Part shown: positions 1 through 8,958 of the stretch, in pieces
Numbering within the stretch: position 1 is the first letter of the stretch
Layout of the letters: every line of letters starts with the position of its first letter
From: Corallococcus sp. NCRR
Lineage (GTDB): Bacteria > Myxococcota > Myxococcia > Myxococcales > Myxococcaceae
Reading direction: 5' to 3'
NCBI RefSeq assembly: GCF_026965535.1
Contig: NZ_CP114039.1
Coordinates: 1,984,001 to 2,048,000, forward strand
Length of the DNA: 64,000 bases
Notes under the pieces: model-generated
Told to the model about the DNA's origin: nothing
Seen by the model: only the letters and a program-made list of their open reading frames with translations
The model's database searches: none
Made by a program: the position numbers and the translations under genes

Positions 1-419
1 TGGGCAAGCAGTTCCAGGCGCAGTACCCCGGCATCGAGGTCGTGGGCTGGGACTCGCCCATGGTGAACCTGGACGCGGGCGACGCGCAGAACGACCCCAT
101 CGTCGCGCGCATCCGGGAGAAGGACCCGCACCTGCTCTTCGTCGCGCTGGGCAGCCCCAAGCAGGAGGTGTGGATTTCCCAGGTGGCCCAGAAGCTGGGG
201 CCCACGGTGGCCATCGGCATTGGCGCGGGGTTCGACTTCATCGCCGGCACCGCCAAGCGCGCCCCGGAGTGGATCGCCAGGGCCGGCTTCGAGTGGCTCT
301 ACCGCCTCACCCACGAGCCCAAGCGCCTGTGGCGCCGGTACATCCTCAATGACTCCCAGTTCGGGATCATCCTGCTGCGCGAGCTGTGGAAGCGCACCCG
401 GGGCTCACAGGAAGGCTGA
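1..419 (+). CDS. WecG/TagA/CpsF-family glycosyltransferase, C-terminal part
   Basis: The reading frame is open from the first bases of the window and stops at 417-419, so the N-terminal part is outside. About 139 residues remain of a family usually near 240. The motif GSPKQEVW, then IGIGAGFDFIAGT and the tail RAPEWIARAGFEWLYRL..EPKRLWRRY, are the classic C-terminal signature of WecG/TagA/CpsF transferases. These add N-acetylmannosaminuronic acid or related sugars to lipid-linked precursors at the inner membrane. Family assignment is firm; the acceptor and the polysaccharide are unknown because the neighbouring cluster lies upstream of the window. Confidence 0.9.
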   Translation, partial: GKQFQAQYPGIEVVGWDSPMVNLDAGDAQNDPIVARIREKDPHLLFVALGSPKQEVWISQVAQKLGPTVAIGIGAGFDFIAGTAKRAPEWIARAGFEWLYRLTHEPKRLWRRYILNDSQFGIILLRELWKRTRGSQEG

Positions 420-519
420 GTCCCGGCGGACTCGCAGGACTGGCCGTATGTCCTTGATTTCTCAGGCTGTGGGCCCTTTCCCCTCCCTGGACAGTTACAG
501 CCAAACTTGAGTATTCTAG

Positions 520-540
520 CCCCGCACGCCTTTCGCGGGG
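520..540. terminator. Hairpin between glycosyltransferase and next gene
   Basis: CCCCGC (520-525) and GCGGGG (535-540) form a perfect 6-bp stem with a 9-nt loop, 100 bp after the glycosyltransferase stop. No T-tract follows, so it is only a possible terminator. Confidence 0.35.
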
Positions 541-608
541 TGCACGGGCCACGATGCCTGAGCCTCGCGTCCGGGTGTGCCCACCCGTAGGCCCCTGGAC
601 GTTCCCCC

Positions 609-3458
609 ATGTCATCCGCCGTATCCCGTACGCCGCCCCGTTGGGCGGCGCGACTCGTCATGTTCGCGGTGCTGGTGCTGTCGGCCTTCAGCCCGCCGGC
701 CGCCGCCGCCACCAACACGGAGGCCACGCAGAAGGCCATCCAGTTCCTGAGCGCGGACGTGGCCAACTGGACCACGTCGCAGAACTGCATCGCGTGCCAC
801 CGCCAGGGCGCGGCGGTGTTCGGCCTGTCGAGCGCCAAGGCCAATGGCTACAACATGGCGCAGGCCACCTCCAACGGCCTCACCATCCAGGGGAACCTGG
901 ACCTGCTGGGCGCGCGCATCAAGGCGGACCAGAGGCCCGCGGGCAACTGGCTGCACGAGGGCACGCTGTACCCCAATGAGAAGACGAGCTGGGCGTCGTT
1001 CGGCCTGGCGGGCTTCGACCAGTACGTGTCCACGCAGTACAGCAGCGCGCTGGTGATGGCGGCCAACTGGGCCGTGAGCGTGCAGCAGGCCAGCGGCCGG
1101 TGGCCGGAGGACCACATCAACTTCCCGGTGGACCACGGCAGCGTGCCGCTGACGGCGCGCTTCCTGGTGACGCTGTCGCAGGCGAAGCAGCGCGTGGACC
1201 CCGCGAAGGCGGCGCAGTACCAGGCGGCCATCGACAAGGCGGCCGCGTACCTGCGCGCGAACCTCAACAACAACGACACGTCCGGCACCGGTGACGGCAT
1301 GCCGTACACGTTCCAGAAGTCGTGGGCCATCGTGGGCCTGAAGGCCGCGGGCGCGGGCCAGAACGACGTGAACGCCAACGCCATCCAGACGCTGGCCAAC
1401 CAGCTCATCGCGATGCCGGCGGTGAGCGGCAAGGGCTGGGGCAACCTGCCCTCGGACGCGTCCAACGACTTCGCCACGGGCATTGGCGTGTACGCGCTGT
1501 GCCTTGCGGGCAAGGAGCCGGCGAGCAACGCGCGCCTGTTCAACGCCATCGAGTGGCTGAAGACGCGGCAGGCGGCGGACGGCAGCTGGGGTTCGGGCAC
1601 GGCGTCGCCGGACATCCCGACGACGTTCGCGTCGCTGGGCCTGGCGTGCTTCGGCGACTTCAGCGTGGAGGTGTCCGTGGTGGGCGAGGACACGAAGATG
1701 TTCCCCATCTACGACCCGGCCGCGCAGGAGACGACCTACACGTTCAAGGTGAAGAACCACGGCTACCAGGCGGACACGTACACGATGAGCGCCGCGGGCG
1801 GCCTGCCGGGCTGGACGGCCACGCTGAGCCGGCCCACGGTGTTCCTGGCCTCCGGCGCGGAGTCCACCGTGAAGCTGACGGTGCGCGCTCCGGCGAACCT
1901 GCTGCCGTCGCTCCTGTCGGAGGTCACGGTGACGGCGGCCTCCGGTGGCGCGCCGGGCGTGTCCGCCTCGGCTCGCGCGAAGACCTATACGCCGCCGCCG
2001 CCGCCCGTGACGGGCCTGGCGACGACGACGGCCATCGTCACTCCGGCGGCGAACGCGAGCGTGACCATTGGCCAGGCGACGCTGCTGTCCGCGCGGGTGC
2101 GCAACGCATCCAACAACGCGGTGGTGACGGGGCCGCTGAAGGGCGTGGTGACCTTCTTCGTGGCGGGCGTGGCGATTGGCGCGGATGACGACGCGGACGG
2201 CGACGGCGTGTTCTCCCTGCCGTGGAGCATCGCGACGGACACGTGGTCCGCCACGGGCGCGCAGGACTACCGCGCGGTGTACTCCGGCGTGACGCTGCAG
2301 CCGAACAGCCAGAACCTGCTGGGCAGCACGGCGGCGCAGACGCTGAACATCAACGCCTATCCGTACACGCCGCCGGAGGTCATCATGGGCAACCAGCCCG
2401 CGTTCCTCCGCGAGACGACGCTGAACGCGTGGGGCTTCGTGAAGCCGGCCACCAACGGCGCGGTCATCACCTACGCGGCCTTCATCGTGAACGGCGGCGC
2501 GCCGGTGGTGGTGAACCCCGAGCTGAGCGGCGGTCTGGTCTACGTGCCGGTGGAGCTGGTGGAGGGGCCGAACATCATCCAGCTCACGGGCCGCGACAAC
2601 CTGGGCGGCATCACGACGAAGCAGATCAACCTGACGGTGGACCGCGTGCCGCCGGTCATCACCATCCAGTCGCCGGTGCAGGGCCAGGTGGTGGGGAGCC
2701 TGGTGGACGTCATCAGCCAGATTGACGAGCAGACGCCGACGCGCGTGGAGACGCAGTGGGTGAACACCACGCTGCTGGAGTTCGGCACCGGTTCGGTGAC
2801 GCACCCGGTGAGCCTGCCGAACTTCGGCGAGCAGGGCATCCTGGTGCGTGCCACGGACTCGGCGAACAACGTGACGGAGGCCGTGGTGCACGTGTTCGTG
2901 GACCCGGGCACGCCCACGGTGACGACGGACCCGGCGGACGGGGCCACGTTCGGGCCTCGCGCGAACCACACGCTGCCGTATGTGATTCGCGTGTCGTCCG
3001 TGTCCGCGACGACGGTGAAGCTGGGCGCGCAGCAGTTCCAGTTGCCGCGCGGCGGCGGTGAAATCCAGACGTCGGTGACGCTGGCGTCGGGGGTGAACAC
3101 GCTGACCATCGACGCGACGAACGAGGCGGGCCGCACGACGCGCGTGACGCGCACGGTGCGCTACGACACGCAGGCGCCCACGGCGACGCTGCTGACGCCG
3201 GCGCCGGGCAGCACGGTGGGCGGCGTGGTGACGCTGACGGCGCGGGTGACGGATGCGCTGAGCAGCATCAAGAACGTGGCGTTCACGCGGGACGGGTCGG
3301 GCATCCGCGCCGGAACGCTCCAGTCGAACGGCAACTGGACCGCGGCGCTGGACACGCGCGAGCTGCTGGATGGCACGCACACGGTGGACGTGTGGATGAC
3401 GGACGCGGTGGACAACTTCGTCATCCAGAGCTTCAGCTTCACCGTGAAGAACAACTAG
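609..3458 (+). CDS. Exported terpene-cyclase-fold protein with CxxCH motif and Ig-like domains
   Basis: 949 residues. A signal peptide (hydrophobic stretch at about residues 14-34, ending AAAA) precedes a CIACH motif at residues 60-64, a possible c-type haem site. Residues of about 100-350 look like alpha/alpha-barrel prenyltransferase or squalene-cyclase repeats, with QASGRWPEDH near 160 and QAADGSWGSG near 320. Next comes a NEW3/CARDB-like beta domain and several bacterial Ig-like modules (VDRVPPVITIQSP, YDTQAPTATLLTPAPGS). It is probably exported to the periplasm or cell surface. No enzymatic function is proposed: the repeats give a fold, not a reaction. The gene stands alone and is followed by a terminator-like hairpin. 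Confidence 0.75.
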   Translation: MSSAVSRTPPRWAARLVMFAVLVLSAFSPPAAAATNTEATQKAIQFLSADVANWTTSQNCIACHRQGAAVFGLSSAKANGYNMAQATSNGLTIQGNLDLLGARIKADQRPAGNWLHEGTLYPNEKTSWASFGLAGFDQYVSTQYSSALVMAANWAVSVQQASGRWPEDHINFPVDHGSVPLTARFLVTLSQAKQRVDPAKAAQYQAAIDKAAAYLRANLNNNDTSGTGDGMPYTFQKSWAIVGLKAAGAGQNDVNANAIQTLANQLIAMPAVSGKGWGNLPSDASNDFATGIGVYALCLAGKEPASNARLFNAIEWLKTRQAADGSWGSGTASPDIPTTFASLGLACFGDFSVEVSVVGEDTKMFPIYDPAAQETTYTFKVKNHGYQADTYTMSAAGGLPGWTATLSRPTVFLASGAESTVKLTVRAPANLLPSLLSEVTVTAASGGAPGVSASARAKTYTPPPPPVTGLATTTAIVTPAANASVTIGQATLLSARVRNASNNAVVTGPLKGVVTFFVAGVAIGADDDADGDGVFSLPWSIATDTWSATGAQDYRAVYSGVTLQPNSQNLLGSTAAQTLNINAYPYTPPEVIMGNQPAFLRETTLNAWGFVKPATNGAVITYAAFIVNGGAPVVVNPELSGGLVYVPVELVEGPNIIQLTGRDNLGGITTKQINLTVDRVPPVITIQSPVQGQVVGSLVDVISQIDEQTPTRVETQWVNTTLLEFGTGSVTHPVSLPNFGEQGILVRATDSANNVTEAVVHVFVDPGTPTVTTDPADGATFGPRANHTLPYVIRVSSVSATTVKLGAQQFQLPRGGGEIQTSVTLASGVNTLTIDATNEAGRTTRVTRTVRYDTQAPTATLLTPAPGSTVGGVVTLTARVTDALSSIKNVAFTRDGSGIRAGTLQSNGNWTAALDTRELLDGTHTVDVWMTDAVDNFVIQSFSFTVKNN

Positions 3459-3488
3459 CCCCGTCTGTCATTGACGGTGGTGCCCCTT

Positions 3489-3530
3489 CGGGGCGGGAGG
3501 TCCGCACGGGCCTTCCGCCCCGTTGTCTTT
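3489..3530 (+). terminator. Putative intrinsic terminator
   Basis: CGGGGCGG (3489-3496) pairs with CCGCCCCG (3515-3522), extended by AGG/CCT inside the loop, and is followed by TTGTCTTT. It sits 30 bp after the large exported protein and just before the toxin lipoprotein gene. Confidence 0.5.
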
Positions 3531-3537
3531 GGGGCGC

Positions 3538-4893
3538 ATGATGCACGGCATGCGTGCGCACAAGGCCGGCGTGTGGATGGTGTTGTTCGTACTGCTCACG
3601 GGCTGCGCCAGCGGCCCCACGGTGCGGCTGCGCACGGAGCGGGGGACCCGGACGTTTGCGCCGGTGACGCGGGACCGGCGCGTGCCGGTCAGTGCTCGGG
3701 AGTTCGAGGAGGCGCTGGCGCGACTGGTGCTGGAGGTGCCGCTGACGGTGCGGGCCCCGAAGGTGGTGCGCGCGGTCGCGAAGAAGGGGGCGCAGCTGGA
3801 CCTGGGGCTCGGGTTCATGCTGCGGGACGGGTACGGGCGGTGGTGCCGGGCGCATGAGGCTTCTGGGGACTGTCTGTCGTTGCTGGAGGATGGTGCGGGC
3901 TTCGGTGAGCTGGACCGGCTCACGCTCGCGGTGGGCATGTCGTTGGACCCGTTGCGCGCGAGCATCGGTGCGGCGCTTCAGGACACGCTGAATCCGGAGT
4001 TCTTTGTCTCCGTGGTCTCGGGAGCGATTGCGTCCTGGGTGGTGCTGGCGGCGGCACCGGAGCCTGTGTTCACCAAGGCCGCGGCGGTGATTGCCGCCGT
4101 GTTCCTGGCGTACGTGGGCGTGCAGTCGTTCCTCGCGGTGGTGAGGGCGTGCGGCGCGCTGAAGGATGCGACGGACAGGGCGAAGACGTTCCAGGAGTTG
4201 GAGGAGGCAGCGGAGGTCTTCGCGCAGGCGCTGGGGCCGGAGGTGGCGCGCGTCTTCGTGCTCGCGGTGACGGTGCTGGTGAGTCACGGCGTGACGATGG
4301 GGTTGTCGTCATCGCTCGCGTTGATGCCGCGCTTTCCGGACGCGGTGAGGGCGGGCGCGGCGAATGTGGGCTTCAACCCGGCGCGCGTGCTGGATGTGAG
4401 CGCGGTGGCGGTGGTGGACGGCGTGGTGGAGGTGACACTCGCGTCCACGGCGGTGGCCATGGCCGTGAAGGGCCCACCTCCTCCGAGCAACAGCACGGGA
4501 GGCCCGGGCAAGTGGGTGCAGGTGAATGAGTCGATGTCCGACCGCGCCCGCGACTATCAGGCCCAGGTGACCGGAGCGCCGAAGGGCTCCGCGTACCGGC
4601 TCAAGGTCGGAGACGAAGAGGTCGACTTCGACGGCTACGACCTGGCCGACGACTTGCTGCTGGAGGCCAAGGGCCCGGGCTACGCGAAGTTCATCAAGGA
4701 CGACATGTCGTTAGAGGAGTTCTACCGAGGTTTTGTCAAAGTGCTTGACCAAGCAAGGCGTCAATCCAGGCTGGCACAGGGAAAGCGCATCCGATGGATT
4801 GTCGCCGAGGAGCGATTCGCCACCTTCCTACGTAATGCATTCGAGTTGAACGGCATCCGGATTGACGTGGTGACCATCTCACCGATTCGATGA
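3538..4893 (+). CDS. SitA-like lipoprotein toxin with C-terminal Tox-REase-5 nuclease domain
   Basis: 451 residues from the ATG at 3538; ATGs at 3541 and 3550 also keep the signal. The lipobox LLTGC puts the lipidated cysteine at residue 23. The middle (about 165-300) holds hydrophobic, membrane-active-looking segments (SWVVLAAAPEPVFTKAAAVIAAVFLAYVGV). The last 130 residues match restriction-endonuclease-fold toxin 5, with the acidic/lysine core VDFDGYDLADDLLLEAKGPGY near residue 375. The next gene overlaps by 4 bp and is an Imm52-type protein, the usual partner. Lipoprotein toxins of the Sit type are exchanged between myxobacterial outer membranes. The architecture resembles the SitA5 family, but that subfamily call is from memory and unverified. 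Confidence 0.8.
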   Translation: MMHGMRAHKAGVWMVLFVLLTGCASGPTVRLRTERGTRTFAPVTRDRRVPVSAREFEEALARLVLEVPLTVRAPKVVRAVAKKGAQLDLGLGFMLRDGYGRWCRAHEASGDCLSLLEDGAGFGELDRLTLAVGMSLDPLRASIGAALQDTLNPEFFVSVVSGAIASWVVLAAAPEPVFTKAAAVIAAVFLAYVGVQSFLAVVRACGALKDATDRAKTFQELEEAAEVFAQALGPEVARVFVLAVTVLVSHGVTMGLSSSLALMPRFPDAVRAGAANVGFNPARVLDVSAVAVVDGVVEVTLASTAVAMAVKGPPPPSNSTGGPGKWVQVNESMSDRARDYQAQVTGAPKGSAYRLKVGDEEVDFDGYDLADDLLLEAKGPGYAKFIKDDMSLEEFYRGFVKVLDQARRQSRLAQGKRIRWIVAEERFATFLRNAFELNGIRIDVVTISPIR

Positions 4894-5630
4894 GGCATGC
4901 TGTAGCCATGCTTGAGACACACTACGCGGGTTGCTACTGGCTGACTCGTCTGGAGCCAGTGGATGCCTGCGCCCGACGCCTGGAGTCCTTCCTCGGAATG
5001 ATGGCTCCGCTCGAGCCCACCTGGAGCCGCTGGTATCAGTCCGCGGCAACCTTTGAAAAGGCACGCAAGCGACAAGTCCAACCAGATGCCATGACGCTCG
5101 CGAAGCTCCTGGGGAAAAAGAGCAACCGGATTGGTGATGGTTCCAGGTTCTGGCTCTGGGCCGGGGAGTCGCCGGATGAAACCTCGGGGGTCAATGGCTG
5201 CTGCGGCGGCTCGTCGCCATACTTGACCTCTACCTGCATCCTCAACCCACTGGGCACGAGTGAGGTCGCGAAGCGCGTCGTGACCGCGCCCGTCATGACC
5301 GGCGTGGTGCGCGCCATGGCGCTCGCGTGGGAGCCCGAGGTCGCCCTCGCTACGTCCAATGAGCACCGGCAGCTCATCACGGCCGGCCGGTTTCCCGAAC
5401 CCGGCACCTTCGTCGGTTGGGTCACCTACCTCGCCGACTTCCGCGGGCCCGTGCCCCCGCTGCCCTCCTCCGTCCAGGTGGAGCACCTCCCGGACCGGGG
5501 CACGCTCATCACCCTCACGCAGGAGAAGTTCAGCGCCTCCAACCCCGCCCACGTCGCCCTTGCCGCGGACGTCCAGGCGCGCCTCCAGGCGGCGGGGCTG
5601 CTCACCCCGCTGCGCCCCTGGGGCACCTGA
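4890..5630 (+). CDS. Imm52-family immunity protein
   Basis: 246 residues from an ATG overlapping the toxin stop (ATGA, translational coupling); an alternative ATG at 4908 gives MLETHYAGCYWLTRLEP, closer to the family N-terminus. No Shine-Dalgarno is visible for either. The start YYAGxYW-like motif, the ECARR-like segment DACARRLESFL and the VQPDAMTLAKLLGKKSNR block fit the Imm52 family that accompanies Tox-REase-5 toxins. The expected role is to bind and neutralise the cognate nuclease in the cytoplasm. The gene converges with the cupin gene, 5 bp away. Confidence 0.8.
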   Translation: MRHAVAMLETHYAGCYWLTRLEPVDACARRLESFLGMMAPLEPTWSRWYQSAATFEKARKRQVQPDAMTLAKLLGKKSNRIGDGSRFWLWAGESPDETSGVNGCCGGSSPYLTSTCILNPLGTSEVAKRVVTAPVMTGVVRAMALAWEPEVALATSNEHRQLITAGRFPEPGTFVGWVTYLADFRGPVPPLPSSVQVEHLPDRGTLITLTQEKFSASNPAHVALAADVQARLQAAGLLTPLRPWGT

Positions 5631-5635
5631 GCCCT

Positions 5636-6121
5636 TCAGCGCCTTCCGGCCTTCGCGAACCTCCGCAGCAGCGCCTCGTGCGCCGGGTGGCGGGCCACCA
5701 GCGCCTCCGCCTCCGGCAATTCGAAGTCCGCGAACTCGAAGCCCGGCGACACCGTGCAGCCCACCAGCGTGTACGCGCCCAGCGGCTCCGCCGCCTGCAG
5801 CACTCCCGCCGGCACCAGCACCTGCGGCTGCTGGCCCTGCGTCACGTCCCGCCCCAGCACCGGGGACTCCACCCGGCCGTCCTCGTGCACCAGGTGCAAC
5901 GCCAGCGGCTCCCCGTCGTGGAACAGCCACAGCTCGTCCGCGCCCACCACCCGGTGCCACGCGGAGAACTCCCCCCGCTGCAGCAGGTAGTAGATGGCCG
6001 TCCCCGCGGACCTGCGCCCTCGCAGCGTCTGCACCTGGAACGCCGCCCGGTACGTCTCCCGGTAGTAGCCGCCCTCCGGATGGGGCTTGAGGTCCAGCCT
6101 CCGCACCAGCTCTTCAACCAT
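5636..6121 (-). CDS. Cupin-superfamily (DUF985) protein
   Basis: 161 residues, full length for the DUF985/cupin_5 family. Recognisable blocks are LKPHPEGGYYRETYR at the N-terminus, then TAIYYLLQRGEFSAWHRVVGADELW with the cupin histidine, and the closing VGCTVSPGFEFADFEL. The fold is a single beta-barrel that binds a small ligand or metal; the reaction is unknown for the family. It has no obvious strong ribosome site. The downstream XRE gene is on the same strand 28 bp upstream, so the two may share a transcript. Confidence 0.85.
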   Translation of the reverse strand: MVEELVRRLDLKPHPEGGYYRETYRAAFQVQTLRGRRSAGTAIYYLLQRGEFSAWHRVVGADELWLFHDGEPLALHLVHEDGRVESPVLGRDVTQGQQPQVLVPAGVLQAAEPLGAYTLVGCTVSPGFEFADFELPEAEALVARHPAHEALLRRFAKAGRR

Positions 6122-6149
6122 GGTGGACCCAGTCTAACGCCACGCCCCC

Positions 6150-6530
6150 TCAGGGCTTCTTCTTCTGCTGCTGCATCGCGGACGCCACCAGGTTCATCAG
6201 CTTCAGCTGCACCGGCGTCAGCCGCCGCAGGTTGCGCATCAGCCGCCGCATCTCCGGCACGTCCTCCTCCGTCCGCGCCCGGGGCTTCTCCTTCGGCGCG
6301 GGCGCCGCGAACTCCTCGCCCAGGCCCAGCAGGTCGTGCGGCGGGATGTTCAGGACGACGCACAGACGGCGCAGGTTCTGCACGCTCGGCAGCATGTGGC
6401 CGCGCTCCAGCCGGCCATACACCTCCGACGCCATGCCGATGCGGTCCGCCACGTCCGCCTGCGTCAGACCCAGCTTCACCCGAACGTTCCGTGCCGCCGC
6501 GCCGAGGATTCCCGCCAGTTCCGTGTCCAT
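6150..6530 (-). CDS. XRE-family helix-turn-helix regulator
   Basis: 126 residues from the ATG at 6530 (MDTELAG); an upstream extension to 6569 is proline-rich and unlikely. The HTH spans about residues 8-62, with NVRVKLGLTQADVADRIGMASEVYGRLERG and PSVQNLRRLCVVLNIPPHDLLG, a standard Cro/CI-type DNA-binding domain. The C-terminal 60 residues are charged (ending QQQKKKP) and carry no ligand-binding domain that I recognise. It could act on itself and on the adjacent cupin gene; no operator was identified. Confidence 0.85.
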   Translation of the reverse strand: MDTELAGILGAAARNVRVKLGLTQADVADRIGMASEVYGRLERGHMLPSVQNLRRLCVVLNIPPHDLLGLGEEFAAPAPKEKPRARTEEDVPEMRRLMRNLRRLTPVQLKLMNLVASAMQQQKKKP

Positions 6531-6660
6531 GCCCTTCTCAGTCCCGGGTGCGTGGGGCCTCCATGGCACCGGGCGCTGGGCTTAACCCTGAAGGTCGGGT
6601 CATGTCACCTTACCTCTGGCGTTTTTTCCGACCCCCTACGCCCTCCCTGGACCGCCCCTC

Positions 6661-7170
6661 TCAGGGGGTGGGCTCGGGCACGGGCGCGCGCCGGCGCTCG
6701 GCCGCGGTGAAGAGCAGGGCCATGGGCAGCCCCAGGAACACCGCGTGCCACACAATCTGGAGGAACTGCGGGACGCTCAGGAACCAGGGGAAGTAGCCGC
6801 GCGCCAGCAGCTGGAAGTCCACCAGCCACACGAAGATGCCGAAGAGCATCCCCACCGCGGCCTGGAACTCCCAGCGCCCCCGTCCGTCCACCGGCAGCAT
6901 CGCGTCCAGCAGCGCGTACACCACGCCCCAGCCCGCCGCGATGACCAGGTGCACCCCCAGCCCCACCGCCACCGCCACCGCCGTGGACACCTGCGGCGTG
7001 AAGGCCGGCGGCCCCAGCAACACCGCCGCGCTCATCCGCACCGGCACCAGCGGCCCCTCTCCCGCCGCCACCGCCAACGCCGTCTGCGCCAGCGCCAGCA
7101 ACACGCCCGCGGCCAGGCCGAACAACAGCCCGTTCGTCAGGGACCAGGGAGTGGGAGTCCTCCGTGCCAT
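6661..7170 (-). CDS. Small integral membrane protein, function unknown
   Basis: 169 residues with four likely transmembrane helices (about 13-35, 62-86, 98-118 and 135-156 by hydrophobicity). Motifs include AAGWGVVYALLDAMLP and FGIFVWLVDFQLLARGYFPWF. The start ATG follows GAGGAGACACACC, a good ribosome site. I do not recognise a characterised family; transporters and enzymes can be excluded only in the sense that no catalytic motif is visible. It ends in a short charged cytoplasmic tail. Confidence 0.7.
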   Translation of the reverse strand: MARRTPTPWSLTNGLLFGLAAGVLLALAQTALAVAAGEGPLVPVRMSAAVLLGPPAFTPQVSTAVAVAVGLGVHLVIAAGWGVVYALLDAMLPVDGRGRWEFQAAVGMLFGIFVWLVDFQLLARGYFPWFLSVPQFLQIVWHAVFLGLPMALLFTAAERRRAPVPEPTP

Positions 7171-7484
7171 GGTGTGTCTCCTCGGGGGTGCGCGGGCGCC
7201 GGGAACGGCCCCGTCCCCTCAAGGCTGCGCACCCCACGCGGAAGGGGGCAGCCACCTCGCCCCCCGGGCCCGCCCCAGCCCCACCCGGACGGACGGCCAG
7301 GGGCCCCTTCACCCCCCTGCCGGGCCTGCCATACGGCCAGTCATTTCTTCCCCTACGATTTCTGGCCAGTCCGTAAGTTCTTCAGACGTCACGGCCGCCC
7401 CATCGCGAAAGTGCCTGGAATTCCCGGCATCCGCAGGCGGGCACGCGGTTCGCATGAGCGAAGGAGCGTCGAGGAACCCACCCC
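7171..7484. other. 314-bp intergenic region between divergent genes
   Basis: The region carries promoters for the membrane protein (leftward) and the small toxin-like gene (rightward). A less GC-rich stretch at 7340-7390 contains two direct GGCCAGTC copies (7335-7342 and 7364-7371), 29 bp apart, which could be a regulator site. Nothing else was seen. Confidence 0.4.
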
Positions 7485-7754
7485 GTGTCCCAGTCTTCCG
7501 CAAGAAACCGCCTGGTCCTGCCGTACCGCGTCCACTACGCGCCGCCCGCGTGGCGGGAAGTGGGTCGGATGTCGTCCGAGGCCTTCGAGGCCCTGCAACA
7601 GACCCTGGCGCGGCTGGCGGAGCGGTCGAAGTCACACGACTCGGTGGCGGGACCCGCGCGGCACCGCGTGGAGGGGCACGACCTGGAGCTCGTCTACGAG
7701 AAGGACCCGCGCGCCAGCACGCTCACGCTGCTCGCGGTGACGCGGCTGGGCTGA
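7485..7754 (+). CDS. Small protein with RelE/ParE-like features
   Basis: 89 residues from a GTG preceded by GAGGAACCCACCCC. The pattern YRVHYAPPAWREVGRM, then a helical stretch FEALQQTLARLAER, and the closing beta strands HDLELVYEKDPRASTLTLLAVTRLG recall the RelE/ParE superfamily fold. No antitoxin gene is adjacent: the upstream region is empty and the downstream gene is a response regulator on the other strand. It could therefore be an orphan or a non-toxic homologue. The fold suggestion is weak. Confidence 0.55.
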   Translation: MSQSSARNRLVLPYRVHYAPPAWREVGRMSSEAFEALQQTLARLAERSKSHDSVAGPARHRVEGHDLELVYEKDPRASTLTLLAVTRLG

Positions 7755-7782
7755 CACACCCGGGGCCGCTCGGGCCCTGGCT

Positions 7783-8172
7783 TCACGCGCTCCGGCCGGA
7801 CAGCCGGCCCACGGTGGCCAGCAGCTCGTCCGGGACGATGGGCTTCTTCAGGAGGCCGCCTGTGTCCGGCAGCGCCTCCGTCCCCACGCCTGACAACAGC
7901 AGCACCGGCACGGCCTTCAGCCGGGGCCAGTCCGCGCGCAGGTGGCGCAGGAACTCCGGGCCGTCCATCACCGGCATCCTCAGGTCCAGCAGGATGAGGC
8001 TCGGCGGGGGCAGGTGCTGGAGCTCGTCCAGGGCCTCGCGGCCATTGGCGGCGACGGCCACCTCGTAGCCGTCGGCTTCCAGGATTTCGGCGATGGCGGC
8101 GCGAGCATCCTCGTCGTCCTCCACCACCAGCACGGGCTTGTGCGGCACGGGCTGAACCATGTCCCGCAGCAT
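7783..8172 (-). CDS. Single-domain response regulator
   Basis: 129 residues made of one receiver domain. PVLVVEDDEDAR gives the acidic pocket near residue 20, LLDLRMPVMDG places the phospho-acceptor aspartate at residue 63, LLLSG is the switch Ser/Thr region near residue 93, and KK at 109-110 supplies the conserved lysine. The ATG at 8172 follows GGGAGGGGG, an excellent ribosome site. With no output domain, it probably acts in a phosphorelay or through protein contacts, like the CheY-type regulators abundant in myxobacteria. No histidine kinase gene is nearby. Confidence 0.9.
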   Translation of the reverse strand: MLRDMVQPVPHKPVLVVEDDEDARAAIAEILEADGYEVAVAANGREALDELQHLPPPSLILLDLRMPVMDGPEFLRHLRADWPRLKAVPVLLLSGVGTEALPDTGGLLKKPIVPDELLATVGRLSGRSA

Positions 8173-8295
8173 AGAGACCCCCTCCCCCACGCGGGCACGC
8201 CTTCCCGGAATACCCCGACAACTGGTGGACAGATGACCGCCTTGGAGGATGACCCCCTTGGGGCCGGGCCGGCCACTCTGGGAGGTTCGGGAGTC

Positions 8296-8958
8296 ATGCT
8301 GATGCTGCCCGTCTACCTGGAGCTGGGCGCGGTGGGGCTGGGGGCCCTGTCGGGGGCGCTGCACGCGCTGCGGCGGGAGCTGGACGCCATGGCGGTGCTG
8401 GCCCTGTCCATCTGCACCAGCGTGGGGGGCGGGATGCTGCGCGACGTGCTGCTCGGGGAGACGCCCGCGGCGCTGCGCTCGTCGCGCTACCTGCTGGCGG
8501 TGGGTGCGTGCGCGGTGCTGGCCGTCCTCTTCGGGCCGTGGCTGTCCCGGCTGCACCGGGCGCTGGACGTGGTGGACGCGCTGCTGTTGGGCATGTGGGT
8601 GGTGCTGGGGCTGGAGAAGGCGCTCGCGTTCCAGTTGCCCCTGCCGTCCGCGGTGTTCCTGGGGCTCGTCACCTCCGTGGGCGGCGGCGTCATCCGGGAC
8701 GTGCTCCTGGGCGAGCGCACCGCGCTGGTCGCCCCCGGCGAGCTGTTCGCCTCCGTCGCGCTGCTGTGCGGCCTGCTCTACGTCGCGCTCGCGGTGGGCC
8801 TGGAGGTGCCCGCGCCCCTGGCCGAGGCCGCCGCCATCGCCGGGGCCAGCCTGCTGCGCCTCACCGCCATGTGGCGCCGGTGGCGGCTGCCGCCCCGGTT
8901 CGACCTGCTCCAACTGCTGGACCGGCTCCAGGCGCGCCGCCAGCGGCGCCCGCCCTGA
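8296..8958 (+). CDS. TRIC/UPF0126 family membrane protein
   Basis: 220 residues, seven likely transmembrane helices. Two internally repeated UPF0126 modules are visible, each with the signature SVGGGMLRDVLLGE (near residue 44) and SVGGGVIRDVLLGE (near 130). This YicG/YadS family forms trimeric channels related to TRIC; bacterial members have been linked to glycine or cation transport. The ATG at 8296 has GGAGG and GGGAG just upstream; an upstream ATG at 8233 would add a 21-residue non-hydrophobic tail. The substrate is unknown here. Confidence 0.88.
   Translation: MLMLPVYLELGAVGLGALSGALHALRRELDAMAVLALSICTSVGGGMLRDVLLGETPAALRSSRYLLAVGACAVLAVLFGPWLSRLHRALDVVDALLLGMWVVLGLEKALAFQLPLPSAVFLGLVTSVGGGVIRDVLLGERTALVAPGELFASVALLCGLLYVALAVGLEVPAPLAEAAAIAGASLLRLTAMWRRWRLPPRFDLLQLLDRLQARRQRRPP

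Noticed and set aside
612-3380. A 922-codon minus-strand open frame
   Set aside because: Antisense shadow of the exported terpene-cyclase-fold protein; composition is mostly Arg, His and Ala with no domain.
7485-7754. A complete toxin-antitoxin module
   Set aside because: No antitoxin-like gene lies on either side, and the RelE/ParE resemblance is limited to general fold features.
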